A DNA stretch of 64,000 nucleotides from Mauremys mutica (GCF_020497125.1 NC_059075.1:106369222-106433221); one strand, 5' to 3'. Positions 35,277-46,439 are shown, counted from the stretch's first letter. Notes: a model not told the origin generated them from the letters alone. Translations and numbers: made by a program.

Positions 35277-35581
35277 CAGGGGTAGGCAACCTATGGCACA
35301 GGTGCCGAAGGCGGCATGTGAGCCGATTTTCAGTGGCACTCACACTGCCTGGGTCCTGGCCACCGGTCCGGGGGGCTCTGCATTTTAATTTAATTGAAGC
35401 TTCTTAAACATTTTAAAAACCTTATTTATTTTACATACAACAATAGTTTAATTATATATTATAGACTTATAGAAAGAGACCTTCTAAAAACTTTAACATG
35501 TATTACTGGCACGCAAAACCTAAAATTAGAGTGAATAAATGAAGACTCGGCACACCACTTCTGAAAGGTTGCTGACCCCTG
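35277..35581. mobile_element. nonautonomous hAT element, 305 bp, inserted at CTCTAGAA
   Basis: The left end is CAGGGGTAGGCAACCTATGG. The right end reverse-complemented is CAGGGGTCAGCAACCTTTCA. It is flanked by an exact 8-bp duplication CTCTAGAA (35,269-35,276 and 35,582-35,589). It is collinear with the element at 19,903-20,213 and differs by scattered substitutions and a short deletion in the ATTTTAATTTAAT block. It belongs to the same family and orientation. Confidence 0.95.
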
Positions 35582-35764
35582 CTCTAGAACAAATATTTGT
35601 GGATCTGTCTAGACTAGCATTTATAGTCGTGTTCATCAACTCAGTTTAATGGGCAATCATTTCATTTAAAGTAAAACAGAATCTCAAACTGTAAGGTGCC
35701 TGTCAATTGATTACCAGTGTATTTAAGATGAAGGATCACTGAATTTAGTAACTTCAGTAATACT

Positions 35765-35860
35765 ACAAGGAGTCCGGTGGCACCTTTAAAGACTAACAGA
35801 TTTATTTGGGCATAAGCTTTCGTGGGTAAAAACACTTCTTCAGATGCAACTATTAAAGTG
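35765..35860. repeat. interspersed repeat with GGCATAAGCTTTCGTGGG
   Basis: GAGTCCGGTGGCACCTTTAA, AGACTAACAGATTTATTTGG and GCATAAGCTTTCGTGGGTAA followed by CACTTCTTCAGATGCA form a repeat block that is widespread in turtle genomes as I recall. It is loosely similar to the antisense repeat at 19,690 in its CTTCTTCAG part. Class uncertain. Confidence 0.6.
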
Positions 35861-36944
35861 GGCACCTTCTAAATGTTAGTGTAATCCATACTTTAAGAGC
35901 ACCACCTGATTTGCATTAACTTAGATAAAGATGACTGGCTTCCACACTATAAATTAGAATCATTTGCCTGGATAGAGAGTTCACTTCATTTTACATGGCT
36001 CACCAGGCTTGTGAGCCTAAATAGCTTCTCTAAGTTAGCTGCTTTTAGTCTAGGATGTGATCATTCCTGCTTCATAATGAGAACAGATTGGGCATTTTTA
36101 TTTCATGCTTTTGAAAGGTGCTAAATTAACAGCACTAAGATCTTAAGTTCTCTATCAACAGCACAGGCAGTGACTGAGAGACCTTCCCCACATTTATCCT
36201 GGCAATATCTTTAAACCACTTTATAATGGGAATGCGGTTTGGATCTGTGCCGGTTCAGGCTATTGCAGAGTATCAGTTAATGCCAGTACGGTGATTATTT
36301 TGGGGTTGTGTATGAGGGCACTGTATAGCAGTCAGATGGTTAGGTTTGTGGTAATGGGTCATCCTGTTGTGCTGAAACACTTTTTTTTTAGATTTTTTTC
36401 ATTTGAGTTATCTTAACTGGATGGACAACACAGTGTGGGAATGTTTATTTGTTTCAATTACTCGGGCACCCATCTATGGCAGCAAATAATCCAGTGTAGG
36501 TACCAGTGAAATTGAAATTAATAAATAAAATAACAAATATACCCATTGTTTCAAACGTGCCCCCACAGACCCCTTATATTTTATTTTTAAAGTAACTGAA
36601 GTGATGGAGCATCTATCACTTCCCTTGGGAAACTTTTTTACAATCCGCTAATATCATTTAGATCATACTGTTAGGCACACTGTCCTAATATCCAGCCCAA
36701 ACTTTTTTGCTCCTTTTCGTCCATGTGGATGATACTTCTCTAGCATACTTTTAATGCCTGTCTTTTGTGATAAAAGCAAAAATAAAGTTAAAAATTACAT
36801 ACTAAATGTTTGTAGCTTCAACGTATGCATCGACTTACTACTTTTTTTAGTTTTCATGATTCTTCCTGAGTCCTGACTCTCTGACATGGTAATGTAAATC
36901 CAGTCCTTTTTTAGAACCACAAACATATCTTTTCAGATGGTGCC

Positions 36945-37150
36945 CTGAAGATGAGCGACCCAAAGACTTCCCTGTATTAATTGTATTACAGTAGCTGCCG
37001 CTGAGGTTGGGGCCCATTGTGCTAGGCATTGTACATTAATGGTAAGAGACAGTCATTGCCCTGATGTGCTTACAGTCTAAATAGGCAAGACAGAAAAAAG
37101 GTGGGAGAAAGGAAGGATTGTTATCCCTATTTTACAGAGAGGAAACTTCA
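36945..37150 (-). mobile_element. tRNA-derived SINE, antisense 3' portion
   Basis: GGGGCCCATTGTGCTAGGCA, TTGTACATTAATGGTAAGAG, CAGTCATTGCCCTGATGTGC and TATCCCTATTTTACAGAGAG form the reverse complement of the SINE body and 3' part. Decayed. Confidence 0.6.
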
Positions 37151-38958
37151 CTCTGTAGAATTGTTAAGGGGTTGGGCGGGGGGGTAAGAATGGCCTCAGT
37201 GTCATGATCCTTTTACCCACGTGTGACTACTAAATCTGTCTCTTACAGACATTATTTAGTCACTGTAATATTTTTCCACTTGCATAAAGATCTCTCGAAA
37301 CATTGTGCCATCTACTGTTCTTTTAAATGTCAGTACCCTGGATCTGCACCATCTGTTCATGGGCTCCCCCCTTTAAGGCAGGTTTCAATCTGTGCATTGA
37401 AAATCCATGCTATGGTGTTATCAATAATTCTCCAATGTTTCATTCAGCTGAAAGCTCCTGAAAGGGAAAAATGCCACAAGGAATGCTGCCTGATTGTGTT
37501 TATGTCAACAGTAATGTCTTGAGCTGCTGGGCTGTGGATCACTTATCAAATCCCAGCTTTGCCAGTCCTGCATATCAAATCTCCATACAGATGTTTTTGG
37601 TTTCTAAATCTCAAGCATCTCATGAAAGGAGTGTTTCTTGGCTCTCCCTGTTTTGATGAGTAATAAAGACCTGTAGTTTCCCTGGCAGAGGAAGACGGTA
37701 AATGAAGCCTCTGCAGAGCCTGGATATCCCAGAGATTAGAAATTTGGGTCAGAGAGAATGAATGTAAACTACTGGACATGTTGTCAAATCCATGTCCAGA
37801 TCCACATGTCTCCCATCTTCTGACTTCCCCTTCTTTCCCATTCCCAGCCCTACAAACAAGGCTTAAAAATAAAAAACAAAATTGGTAACTTTGCACAAGC
37901 CATCTGCTAGACATTCATGCACAGGAGCTATTGAGAGTAGCAGGCAATGATGAAGAATTCTAGTATGAGTTTGGGGCTTAGGGGGTCCCCCTTAACTCAC
38001 TGAAAAAAGTCAGATCCTCCTGCCCACCGCACTAAATATAATTTTTGAGATAAAAATTGGTGCAGTATGGTGCACCGAGAAAACAGAAAACCATTTGTAG
38101 GAGAGGGTGGGATATGGATATGAAGATATGAAGTCTTACATCAGGCAGGAGATGCCTGCAGAGATGGAAAAAGCTACCTTACATCCATGTGCTAAAACAT
38201 TTTTCAAATGCTGTGTTCACAGCTTTCTGTCAATTAAAGGTACAACTTTGAATGGGGCCTTGGAGAGAGCTGTTTTAGGTCAACTGCAGGGTGGAATAAA
38301 TACGTGCAGAAGTCCGTGATGTCTCCTACACAGTGACTAATTTATTTGTCATTCTTGTTCTCAAAGGGAATTCTGCTTATGTTGTTTCTTTGCAATGTGA
38401 TTTATCCTGCAGTGCATTGGTGGGGAAGGGAGGGAAGAGAGGACTAAGGGTGTCACTTTGGAAATAGAAAACCAGAAGGAGAGAGGCTCCTCCTTCTCCA
38501 TAGCGAGGTTGTGTCCTGCTGCATATCGGTGGAGGGCAGAGGTAGCCTCCAACCCCAACCCCTTGCACACCTGTGTGTCAGTCAGGCATAGCTGTTGCTC
38601 TTAAATGTACATCACAGATGGGAGAATGCCACACTCTCTGAAGGGGTGTAACAGCAAATGTACTCTTCCCTTTGCACCAGGGAAACCTGAGCCGGAGTCT
38701 GCCTTTGAGAATTTTTTATGCACCATCCCAAGGAGGATCAATGCTGGTCAGTGTCTGCCCCCTAGCTGCAGACTGCAAAGTGTTTTTAAAAACAAAAAAA
38801 ACAAAACAAAAAAAAACACCCCTCCCCGTGTCCTTGAAGTAATTCTCTTCTTAGAACCGCTAAGGTAGGTGTTTCTAGAGAAATTGCACTACAGAACACC
38901 TAGTTACAGTGAAGCCTTCAGGCCCTCTCCTAGCTCACCTTTCAGAGCACCATATCCT

Positions 38959-39473
38959 CAGGGCCGGTGCAAGGATGTTTCACGCCCTAGGCAAAACTTC
39001 CACCTTGCGCCCCACACCGCCGCCCTGAGGCGTGCCCCCCCTTGCAGCAGCTCCTCCCCTCTGCCCTGAGGCACCCCCCCGCCCCAGCTCACCCCTGCTC
39101 TGCGCACAAGCACCCCAAGCACACCGTCACTGCTTCACTTCTCCCACCTCCCAAGCTTGAAGCACCTAAGCTGATTGGTGCCGCAAGCCTGGGAGGCGGG
39201 AGAAGTGAAGCAGCCACGGCATGCTTGGGGAGGAGGCGGGGCAGGGGTGAGCTGAGGCGGGGAGTTCCCCTGCGTGCCAGCCTCCCCACCTTTACTCGCT
39301 GCAGGCGGCCCTCCACACGCTCCCCTGCCCCAGCTCACTCCGCCTAAATGCCGGCAGCGACCGGGGCGGCCAAAGATCCGGCCGCCGCAGTCGCTGCCGA
39401 AGAAAATGGCGCCCCCCAAATCCCAGCGCCCTTGGCGACTGCTTAGGTCACCTAAATGGTTGCACCAGCCCTG
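38959..39473. mobile_element. CpG-rich nonautonomous hAT element, 515 bp, with long internal hairpin
   Basis: The left end is CAGGGCCGGTGCAAGGATG. The right end reverse-complemented is CAGGGCTGGTGCAACCATTT. An exact 8-bp duplication CATATCCT flanks it (38,951-38,958 and 39,474-39,481). Inside, 39,081-39,159 and 39,184-39,262 are imperfect inverted copies around a 24-base loop, with pairing best at CTGCTTCACTTCTCCC. Several 66-113-residue open frames here are products of GC-rich sequence, not genes. Confidence 0.93.
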
Positions 39474-40612
39474 CATATCCTTCTTTTTTTCAGATGTGGC
39501 CTTTCAGAAAAGCTGCCACTGAAATGTCCCGAATGTATCCCGCCGTGTCAGCCACATGAAGCCAGTGAAGGATCCCGGTTAGAGCTGCACTGGGCCATTC
39601 CAATCCCCATCTGCTGACTTCCAAGCTTATCCACCTCTAACACTGGCAGAAAGAGAGATGGAAGGCACTCAGAAGCCAACAGAGGGAAGGGATAACACAC
39701 AGTGATTTTACAGGCATTAGCAGGACTAACTAAATAATTTAAGAGCAAACTGGCTTACATGGTAGCAGCCTGCTGGAAAGGCTGATGCCACCATCTGAGG
39801 TGTGAGTGCCACCTGCTGTTCTTGCAGGGATGGAGAAAGCTGAGGCTTTTTGCCACTGGTGTTGCAATACTGCAGATGGACTCAGCAGCAAGCGCTGTGC
39901 TGAAACGTCTTGTGTAAGAGATGCAGTAATTGCACGTTTTTCTCTTCCATTTCTCTGTACGCTTGTTCACAAGCTAAAGGAACAAAATCTCTTCAGTTCT
40001 GGGGGTATACTTCTACATTTCTAGTGGTACTGACAATAAATCAGTCTTTGGGCTGAGCCAGACTTGTGTCAACATCTTATTACTACTTTGGAGCGGTGGC
40101 TGGAATATTCTGTCTACTGATGGATCTCTCTAAATTACTCCATCTGTTCCTCTTCTTCCCCCTCACAAATACACTCGGCCCATGTAAGGGAAAAATTCAC
40201 AGAACTGTTACAGCAGGGGTCTCAAACTCAAATGACCCCGAGGGCCGCATGAGGACTAGTGCATTGGCCCGAGGGCGGCATCACTGACACGCCCCCTTGC
40301 TGCCCCTGGCCCCACCCTCAATCCACCCCTTCCATGAGGCCCCGCCCCTGCCCTGTCTCTTCTCCACCTCCTCCCCTAAGCGCGCGGCTCCCCGCTCCTC
40401 CCCCCTCCCTCCTGGAAAGTGCTAAGCGCCACCAACAGCTGTTTGGCGGCTTGGCGGCGGGAAGCGCCTGGAGGTAGGCAGAAAAAAAAATGAAGAGTAA
40501 TATAGTAGTATAGTATTAGAATATAGTATGCTATTAAAAGTCAATTTATTAACTTTTTTATTAACTTCTTTAACTGTAATGTGAAACATCAGTGCTAATT
40601 TTGACAGTCATT

Positions 40613-42428
40613 TCATTTTTGGCCACTTAGCTGGCAGTGTTTTGCATCAACCAGAGCATCAATATTAGGTTTGGTTTCGTCTCAGGATATCAATCTCAGT
40701 GTTGCTTGCAAATGTTCATCAGTGAGCCTTGACCTTAACACAGATTTGTTAATCTTCATGGAAGAGAAAAACTGTTCACATATATATGTACTTCCAAACA
40801 TTGCCATTATCCTTGCAGAAGCAGAGAATAACATGGGAAATCTTTCTTGTGAAAGAAACCTGTAGAATTCTGGAATTCCAACATCTGTATACTTCTGCTT
40901 CAAAATCGTGTCACACTGAAGCTCCACTAACTCCATCTGCATTTCCTCTGCAACATTGTCAATTTCAACAGCAAATGGTGTGGAAAAAAGTTGAAAATGT
41001 GGTTCAAGTGCCTTGAAATCTTTAAACCACACATCAAACTGTTTGTGTAAGTTAGAAATGATCTCTGCATATTCTTTCAAGGATTTGGGTTCAACTTTTC
41101 CTAAGGAATTCAGAGTTGAGAAATGGACCAAATTGCCAGCAGTCAGCTGTTTCACCCATAAAGTAAGCTTGACTTTGAATGACTTAATACTGTCATACAT
41201 CTGTGTTATCACCTGTTTTCTACCCTGAAGTTTCAAGTTCAGTGCATTCAGGTGATCAGTTACATCTGTTAGAAAAGCAAGGTTGCAGATAAAAGTGGAA
41301 TCAGCAAGCTGTGGAACCTCCTTGTTTTTCATTTTCATGAAGGAATCAATCTCCTCTTTAAGTGCAAAAAAACGCTTCAAAACATTTCCACGACTCAGCC
41401 ATCTAACTTGAGTGTGATACAGAAGTTCCCCATATTCACTGTCCATACTTGCTAGAAAAGAAGTGAACTGTCTGTGATTCAGCCCTTGTGCACGTATAAA
41501 ATTAACAGTTTTAACAACTACATCCATAACTTCTTTCATTTGTAGACTTTTACTACACAGGGCTTCTTGGTGCAAAATACAATGTATACTGGTGAAGCTA
41601 ATTCCTGGTATATTGAGGCTGTTCAGTTTGGTCTTCAATAATCCAACCACACCAATGTTTTCAGAGCACATTGATGGCGCACCGTCCGTAGCCAAAGATA
41701 CGAGTTTGTTCCATGGCAGCGCAGCTTTTTCAATGCACTCTTCCAATCCTTGAAATATGTCACGTCCCGTTGTGGTACCCTTCAGTGGCATTAAGTCTAG
41801 CAATTCTTCAGTTATATTCAAATTGCAGTCCACACCTCTAATGAACACTGCACACTGTGCGGTATCTGATACATCTGTACTCTCATCAAGAGCAATTGAA
41901 AATACTTCAAAGTCTTTTGCCATTTGAATCAATTGTTTTTGCACATTATCAGCTAAATCCGTTATCCTGCAGGCAACTGTATTTGCAGACAAGCTTATGC
42001 CTTCAAAAACTTTCTTCCTATCAGGACATAAAATTTCACTGGCCTTCATAAGACATTCTTTTATGAATAAGCCTTCTGTAAAAGGTCGCGATGATTTAGC
42101 TATCATTTCGCTTATCACAAAACTTGCTCTTACTGAATCTTCGCTAGACTTGTTAATCCCTGAAAATAAATTTCTTTGCTTGGCAAATGCTGCTTTAAGT
42201 TGCTGAACTTTTTCCTCTCGGATTTTTCCGGTGAATGCATCATATTTTTCACGGTGCATCGTGTCATAGTGCCGACGCACGTTATACTCCTTGGGAACAG
42301 CAATCGTTTGCTGACAAATAAGGCATTGAATTTTATCTTTTACCTCCTGTGAAAAAATATAAATTCTCCCATTTGTCTTGGAAAACTCTTTTTTCTTCCA
42401 TGAGTGTTCTTTTTTTTGACACAGTCAT
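40613..42428 (-). pseudogene. BED zinc-finger hAT transposase, nearly intact, two disabling changes
   Basis: The enzyme would cut and paste the element it lies in. The longest open part, 42,346-40,682, begins just before the BED finger (C-L-I-C, then R-H-Y-D-T-M-H). The RNase H-like core follows, with candidate catalytic residues in ALDESTD and TDGAPSM, then HCILHQEA and VRWLSRG. The hATC dimerisation region, STYICEQFFSSMKINKS, holds a candidate catalytic glutamate. Two changes break the gene. Homology from a start at 42,428 runs 27 codons in another frame and is offset by one base near 42,347. A TGA at 40,684-40,682 cuts off 22 family-like residues that continue in frame to a second stop at 40,613. 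The TGA may be a decayed CGA codon. No other stop interrupts more than 550 codons. It is related to GTF2IRD2-like and other BED-hAT proteins, and is not an OSBPL5 exon. Confidence 0.9.
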
Positions 42429-42526
42429 TTCCAAGCAGTTTTAATAAATATATACACTCAGTAATGCACCTCACTCAAAGGACAAAACACGCACTTAGAT
42501 TTACTGCCTAAGGCTCTGGGAGGGAG

Positions 42527-42690
42527 TTTGGGTGGGGGAGGGGCTCTGGAGTACAGGCCCTGGGCTGGAGTTTGGGTGGGGGAGGGGGTCTGGAGTGCAG
42601 GCTCTGTGCTCGGTGCAGGCTCCAAGCTGCGGCAGGGGGTGGGGGTGCAGGCTTTGGGACGGAGTTTGGGGATAGGAGGGGGTGCAGGGG
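42527..42690 (+). repeat. G-rich minisatellite inside the hAT element
   Basis: Units of 44 bp begin TTTGGGTGGGGGAGGGG at 42,527 and 42,571, with degenerate copies after (TTTGGGACGGAGTTTGGGG near 42,652). Multiple runs of three to five G's lie on the + strand. The open frames over it are compositional. Confidence 0.75.
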
Positions 42691-43190
42691 TGAGGGCTGT
42701 GGGGCTGAGGGTGAGGGGTTTGAGGCATTGGAGAGGCTCGGGGCATTGGAGAGTCTCAGGACTAGGGCAGGGGAAGGGCAGCCTGCCCTGGCCCTAGTGC
42801 AGGGGGGCGCTAGGACCCTGCGGCAGCAGGTGATGCCGGAAGCTGGCATAGCGGAGGAGTGGAGTCAGCGTGAGCTCCCGGGCAGGCTCCCGGGCGGTGA
42901 GGGGGCAGCAAGTAGGGGCCGGGAGACACTGGGGGGAGGCGCGTGGGGGCGGCAGGTGGGGCCAGGGGAGAGACCCGGCCCCAAATATTGGGGAGCAGCG
43001 CGCGGGGAGCTTAGGCACAGAAAATAACTCGGGGAGGGGGGCGGGGGTGAGGGGAGTTTGGCGGCGACAGGAAGTAACTGGGGGAGCTCCGCGGGCCGCA
43101 GGGAAGAGCTCCGAGGGCCGCATGTTTGAGACCCCTGTGTTACAGCCTCCTCCTTGCCTTACCTTTTTCTTGTTTGTGTGTGACTCCTAG

Positions 43191-43275
43191 GGTCCAAAGG
43201 GAGAGAATGTTGGTTCCATCACTCAGCCTCTTCCCAGCAGCTACTTGATCTTCAGAGCAGCCTCGGAATCAGATG
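43191..43275 (+). CDS. OSBPL5: OSBPL5 coding exon (central-to-C-terminal PH domain)
   Basis: 28 codons plus one base. The peptide begins GPKGENVGSITQPLPSSYLI and ends FRAASESD, and the last base G starts a glycine codon finished in the next exon. It forms the later beta strands of the PH domain before the C-terminal helix. S-Y-L-I-F-R-A-A-S-E-S-D matches ORP5; ORP8 has I-I-R-A-T at the corresponding place. The acceptor is TGACTCCTAG and the donor is GATG before GTGAGT. The upstream flank was altered by a hAT insertion 53 bp away. The acceptor itself is intact, and a good T-rich tract remains between the element and the exon. Confidence 0.97.
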
Positions 43276-43429
43276 GTGAGTTCTGATCTGCCTCTCCTCT
43301 CTCTTCACTTCTTTTCCACAGATATAATGTTCATCATGAATCCAAAATAAGAGTTTGATCATGGGAGCTCGAGTGCCTTCTCTGGTGTCTCTTTCCTATT
43401 TGGGAAAATAAAGGTTGTGAATGGATAGG

Positions 43430-43745
43430 GGGAAGGATCTTTGTGGCTAAGGTTTTATGCTTAGACACTAGGTTTGGACTCAGCAAGGCAGGACAGAGCC
43501 AGGGATGGGACGTGGGTTTGATTCCTGGTTCTGCCATAGACTCTCCATGTAACTTCAGGCAACTCATTTACAATCTGTGCCTGTTCAAATGGGGATAACT
43601 TTTTTTTTCCCCTATTCTTGTCTATGTAGATTGTAAGATCTCTAGGGCAGTGGCACTCTTATGTGTTTTGGTGCCCTGTTGTGTTATGCACTTTACACCG
43701 TCTGGTCTTTATAGGTTCTACTGTAATATAAATAATAATTTGCCT
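43430..43745 (+). mobile_element. tRNA-derived SINE, diverged, with internal T run
   Basis: GGGTTTGATTCCTGGTTCTG at 43,513 is a B box followed by body sequence GTAACTTCAGGCAACTCA and TCAAATGGGGATAACTTTTT. A 3' part with TGTAAGATCTCTAGGGCAGT and TAATATAAATAATAA follows. It shares the organisation of the copies at 22,010 and 32,538. Confidence 0.65.
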
Positions 43746-45118
43746 CTCCAATGTTTAAAGGAAGAAAAATAGATTTGACATGACTGATTCAGTGAGGGAT
43801 CCAGCTTGAAGTCTAATTCACGTGTGCATTTATTCTTCTAGGCATGTCTTCCAAATTTTGTTTTGTACTAAGTCATATAATTAGTTAGAAATATTTGCTC
43901 AAATATAAATCCATCTGTATCGACACACAGTAACAAAATACAGATTTATTTGAGTTACTAGCATTATGTATCATGATATCTTGGATGTGTCATCTTTACT
44001 TCCCAGAATAGAAGGTGGGAAGATGTATGTACTACAACAAAATTACAAACGTATAAAAGGTTTGTACACTACATTGTGACTCGACTGAAGGTGCAACTTC
44101 CTCCAGTCTAGATGCTGCTGAGAACCATACTTGGGGTTTTCAAAGATGTTTAAGGGAATTAAATGCTCAACTCTCATTGACTTTCACCTTTGTTCATGTA
44201 GGGTGGGATTTTCAATCTACTGCACCTGGCCAACCTGGAAGCCCATGGATAGTATTTGGCTTAGGAAACCTAGGCACAGGTGTGAATCTGAGTGTGTTTC
44301 ACACCAAGGGCCAGCAGAGCTCAGGTGGGTCACAAACATGCTCCACCTACTGCTGAGTGATGGTGGCTCACTGAACAGCCACCTTTCTGGACTGATTGGA
44401 AGTGTGTCTGGGAACAAGATACACTCTTGCAGATGGAGGGAAAGTGCTGGGTCAGCAGACGTGTAGAAGATGGAAGGGAGGTGAACACCAAATTTGGGAT
44501 CAGGAAGGGATTATCCCCTGCCTAAGATTGGCAGATATCTTGAAATTTCCCTTTCATTGGAGCTTTGAGAAGTAAGCATATGTTGGTTTCATGGGGCCAT
44601 GCTCCAAATGCTCAATTTCCGGAGTGCAGAAAACTTGGTCATACATTCATCCTCTTTCTGTAGATAGTCCTTGAAATAAGACAGAGGGGAATTTGTAGGA
44701 CATCCATCTGAATCCTCCTTTAGGCATGGGCCCAAAGAAGAAAATGTGTTGGTGAGGAGAGGTCTCTCCACTCATCCTTCCCCCTAAGTACTGTTCCAGG
44801 GATATAAATGTGATCAGCACAGATAGTCGCCAATGGATCCACATCTGCCTTTCTTCTAGAATCCACAAAACTAAGGGAGGTATATGTAGGTCAATGTATG
44901 ATAAACATGCCAGCTTGCTATGTGAAAATCTCTCTAACTCTGTAATGACTACAGAAAAGCAGTGGTTTGTAAGTAGATAAGAAGATTAAAAACATGTTTT
45001 CATTTCAGTTGACCTTCAAAGTACTGTAATTCTTGGCCATATCAAATTAACCCCTGCTGCTGCTCATAGACATTTTCTGCCTGCCCTAAAGGGGCACCCA
45101 GGTGGCCATCCATGCACC

Positions 45119-45192
45119 TTGGGCCTGATTTAAAATCTACTTAAGTAAATGGATGCCTTTTCATTTATTTCAGTGGGCTTCAGATCAACAAT
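45119..45192. repeat. short palindromic repeat with GGGCCTGATTTAAAATC end
   Basis: GGGCCTGATTTAAAATCTAC at 45,121, an inner TTCATTTATTTCAGTGGGCT, and the right end CTTCAGATCAAC are a degraded version of the palindromes at 26,331 and 58,917. Confidence 0.45.
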
Positions 45193-46072
45193 CCTTTGGC
45201 TAAAAGTTTGTTTCAGTTAAGTTTCACCCAGCCCAATAGGTGTCAAATGAAGCACAGGGGCTGCTGAATGCATTTCTGGTTGTGCACTTGGAACATGGTT
45301 AAGTGCACCAGCAAATCAAAGAGAAGGCATTCCAGAGATCTGGTTTATTTCTTTTGTTTTTAATTTGGGTCTGTGCCTGCTGTCCTATCTTCCATTGGGA
45401 AAATAGGGTTATGCATGGTGGGAGAAAAGGCATTTTTGATGGGGAGAAGTGCTTTTTCACTGCAGTGAAATTAGGTGGAATTTGTGTAAAGCCAAAAGAG
45501 TGCAGGTTTTATTTTGAATATGGTTGGTTCCTCCCTTATTCTACCACTCATACATCTTATTTGTGAAAAGAAATACAGAATTCTACCTCACTCTAAATAT
45601 CTCCTATGTAGAAACAGCTATGTTGATTATCATACACACACCTTTTTTTAAGCTTTCAAATATGCTTACCAAAAAATACAAGCATTTCAAATCTGTCAGC
45701 CCATCTGATAGAGGAAACAAACAGAACTATTCCTCAGGCTTTTGAGACAATTGAATGACTTCAATAACTATCTATCCAAGCCTTAAAAGCTGCTATTTCC
45801 TTAGAGATCAATGTTACTTGCCATTCCATTAACTTAATTAGAAGATGTGCAGTGCGAACAGTATGGTCTCTGTGGCATGTGCTTGTTTTTAAAGGAAAAT
45901 TGCTGTTTGACAGGGCACTACCTCTTAGCATTTTAGTCTTCTTCTAAAAAGACTTCAAACTGGAAAAAGTTTTTCAACATCTGACACAAATTTTAGGGCC
46001 AAGCTGGCAAAGGGTGGTGCCTGCATGCCATCTTTATGATCCCCTTATCACTAGGGCTCCTGTGGGCTACAT

Positions 46073-46112
46073 GTGTAAGTTAGAGCAGCCCTGAGTCTGC
46101 TCTAACTTACAC
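46073..46112. repeat. perfect inverted repeat, 16-bp arms, 8-base loop
   Basis: GTGTAAGTTAGAGCAG (46,073-46,088) and CTGCTCTAACTTACAC (46,097-46,112) are exact reverse complements around CCCTGAGT. It may be the core of a larger dispersed repeat; no terminator or gene is associated. Confidence 0.9.
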
Positions 46113-46439
46113 CATCTAGTAATGGCCTCCGAGAAGTTGGGAATCTCCAGACTAGAGCACTGCTCCAGTTGTGCCCTATTCCTCTGGCACACCCACAATA
46201 TGCCCTGATATATTGTAGGCCAGAGGGATAAAAGGGACAGAATGCCCCTCCCTGAGGAGTTTTCAGTGTTTAGAATCCTTTCTAAGCTTTCTGCCAAATG
46301 AATTATTATGAATTTGTGATAACCAAGGGATTAAAGTAGTGAGTTATTGTGGCATATCTTTAAGTCCAAAGCTAAGTAAGGACCCTTAGGAAGCAGATCT
46401 ACACCATTCAGGTGAAATCACAGCTAGTACCTGAGATTT

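Larger units (their letters stand above)
40214..43137 (-). mobile_element. near-complete autonomous hAT transposon, 2,924 bp
   Basis: The left end is CAGGGGTCTCAAACTC. The right end reverse-complemented is CAGGGGTCTCAAACATG, so 14 of the first 14 terminal bases match. The 8-bp target duplication TGTTACAG is perfect (40,206-40,213 and 43,138-43,145). The element carries a BED-finger/hAT transposase gene on the minus strand, antisense to OSBPL5. That gene is flanked by GC-rich ends with GAGGGCCGCATG near each terminus. The family is the BED-type hAT (Charlie-like) whose transposase resembles the C-terminal part of GTF2IRD2. The intact duplication and the long surviving frame indicate a fairly recent insertion compared with other repeats here. 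Confidence 0.96.
32066..43190 (+). other. OSBPL5: OSBPL5 intron, 11,125 bp, containing a complete hAT transposon
   Basis: GT-AG intron, phase 0. The acceptor is TGTGTGTGACTCCTAG, preceded by TTGCCTTACCTTTTTC. Over a quarter of the intron is one hAT insertion (40,214-43,137). Also present are a CR1 tail and SINE at 32.5 kb, a duplicated 140-bp sequence at 32.9 and 33.45 kb, a hAT element at 35.3 kb, a SINE fragment at 37 kb and a CpG-rich hAT element at 39.0 kb. The stretches 34,110-35,260, 35,870-36,940, 37,215-38,950 and 39,490-40,205 show nothing I can name. Confidence 0.9.

Noticed and set aside
42500..43130. GC-rich block before the PH exon as a CpG-island promoter of OSBPL5
   Set aside because: It lies wholly inside the hAT element, between its transposase gene and right terminal repeat.
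40214..43137. Transposase as a domesticated host gene fused to OSBPL5
   Set aside because: It is antisense to OSBPL5, flanked by intact transposon ends and a perfect duplication, and carries a frame offset and a premature stop.
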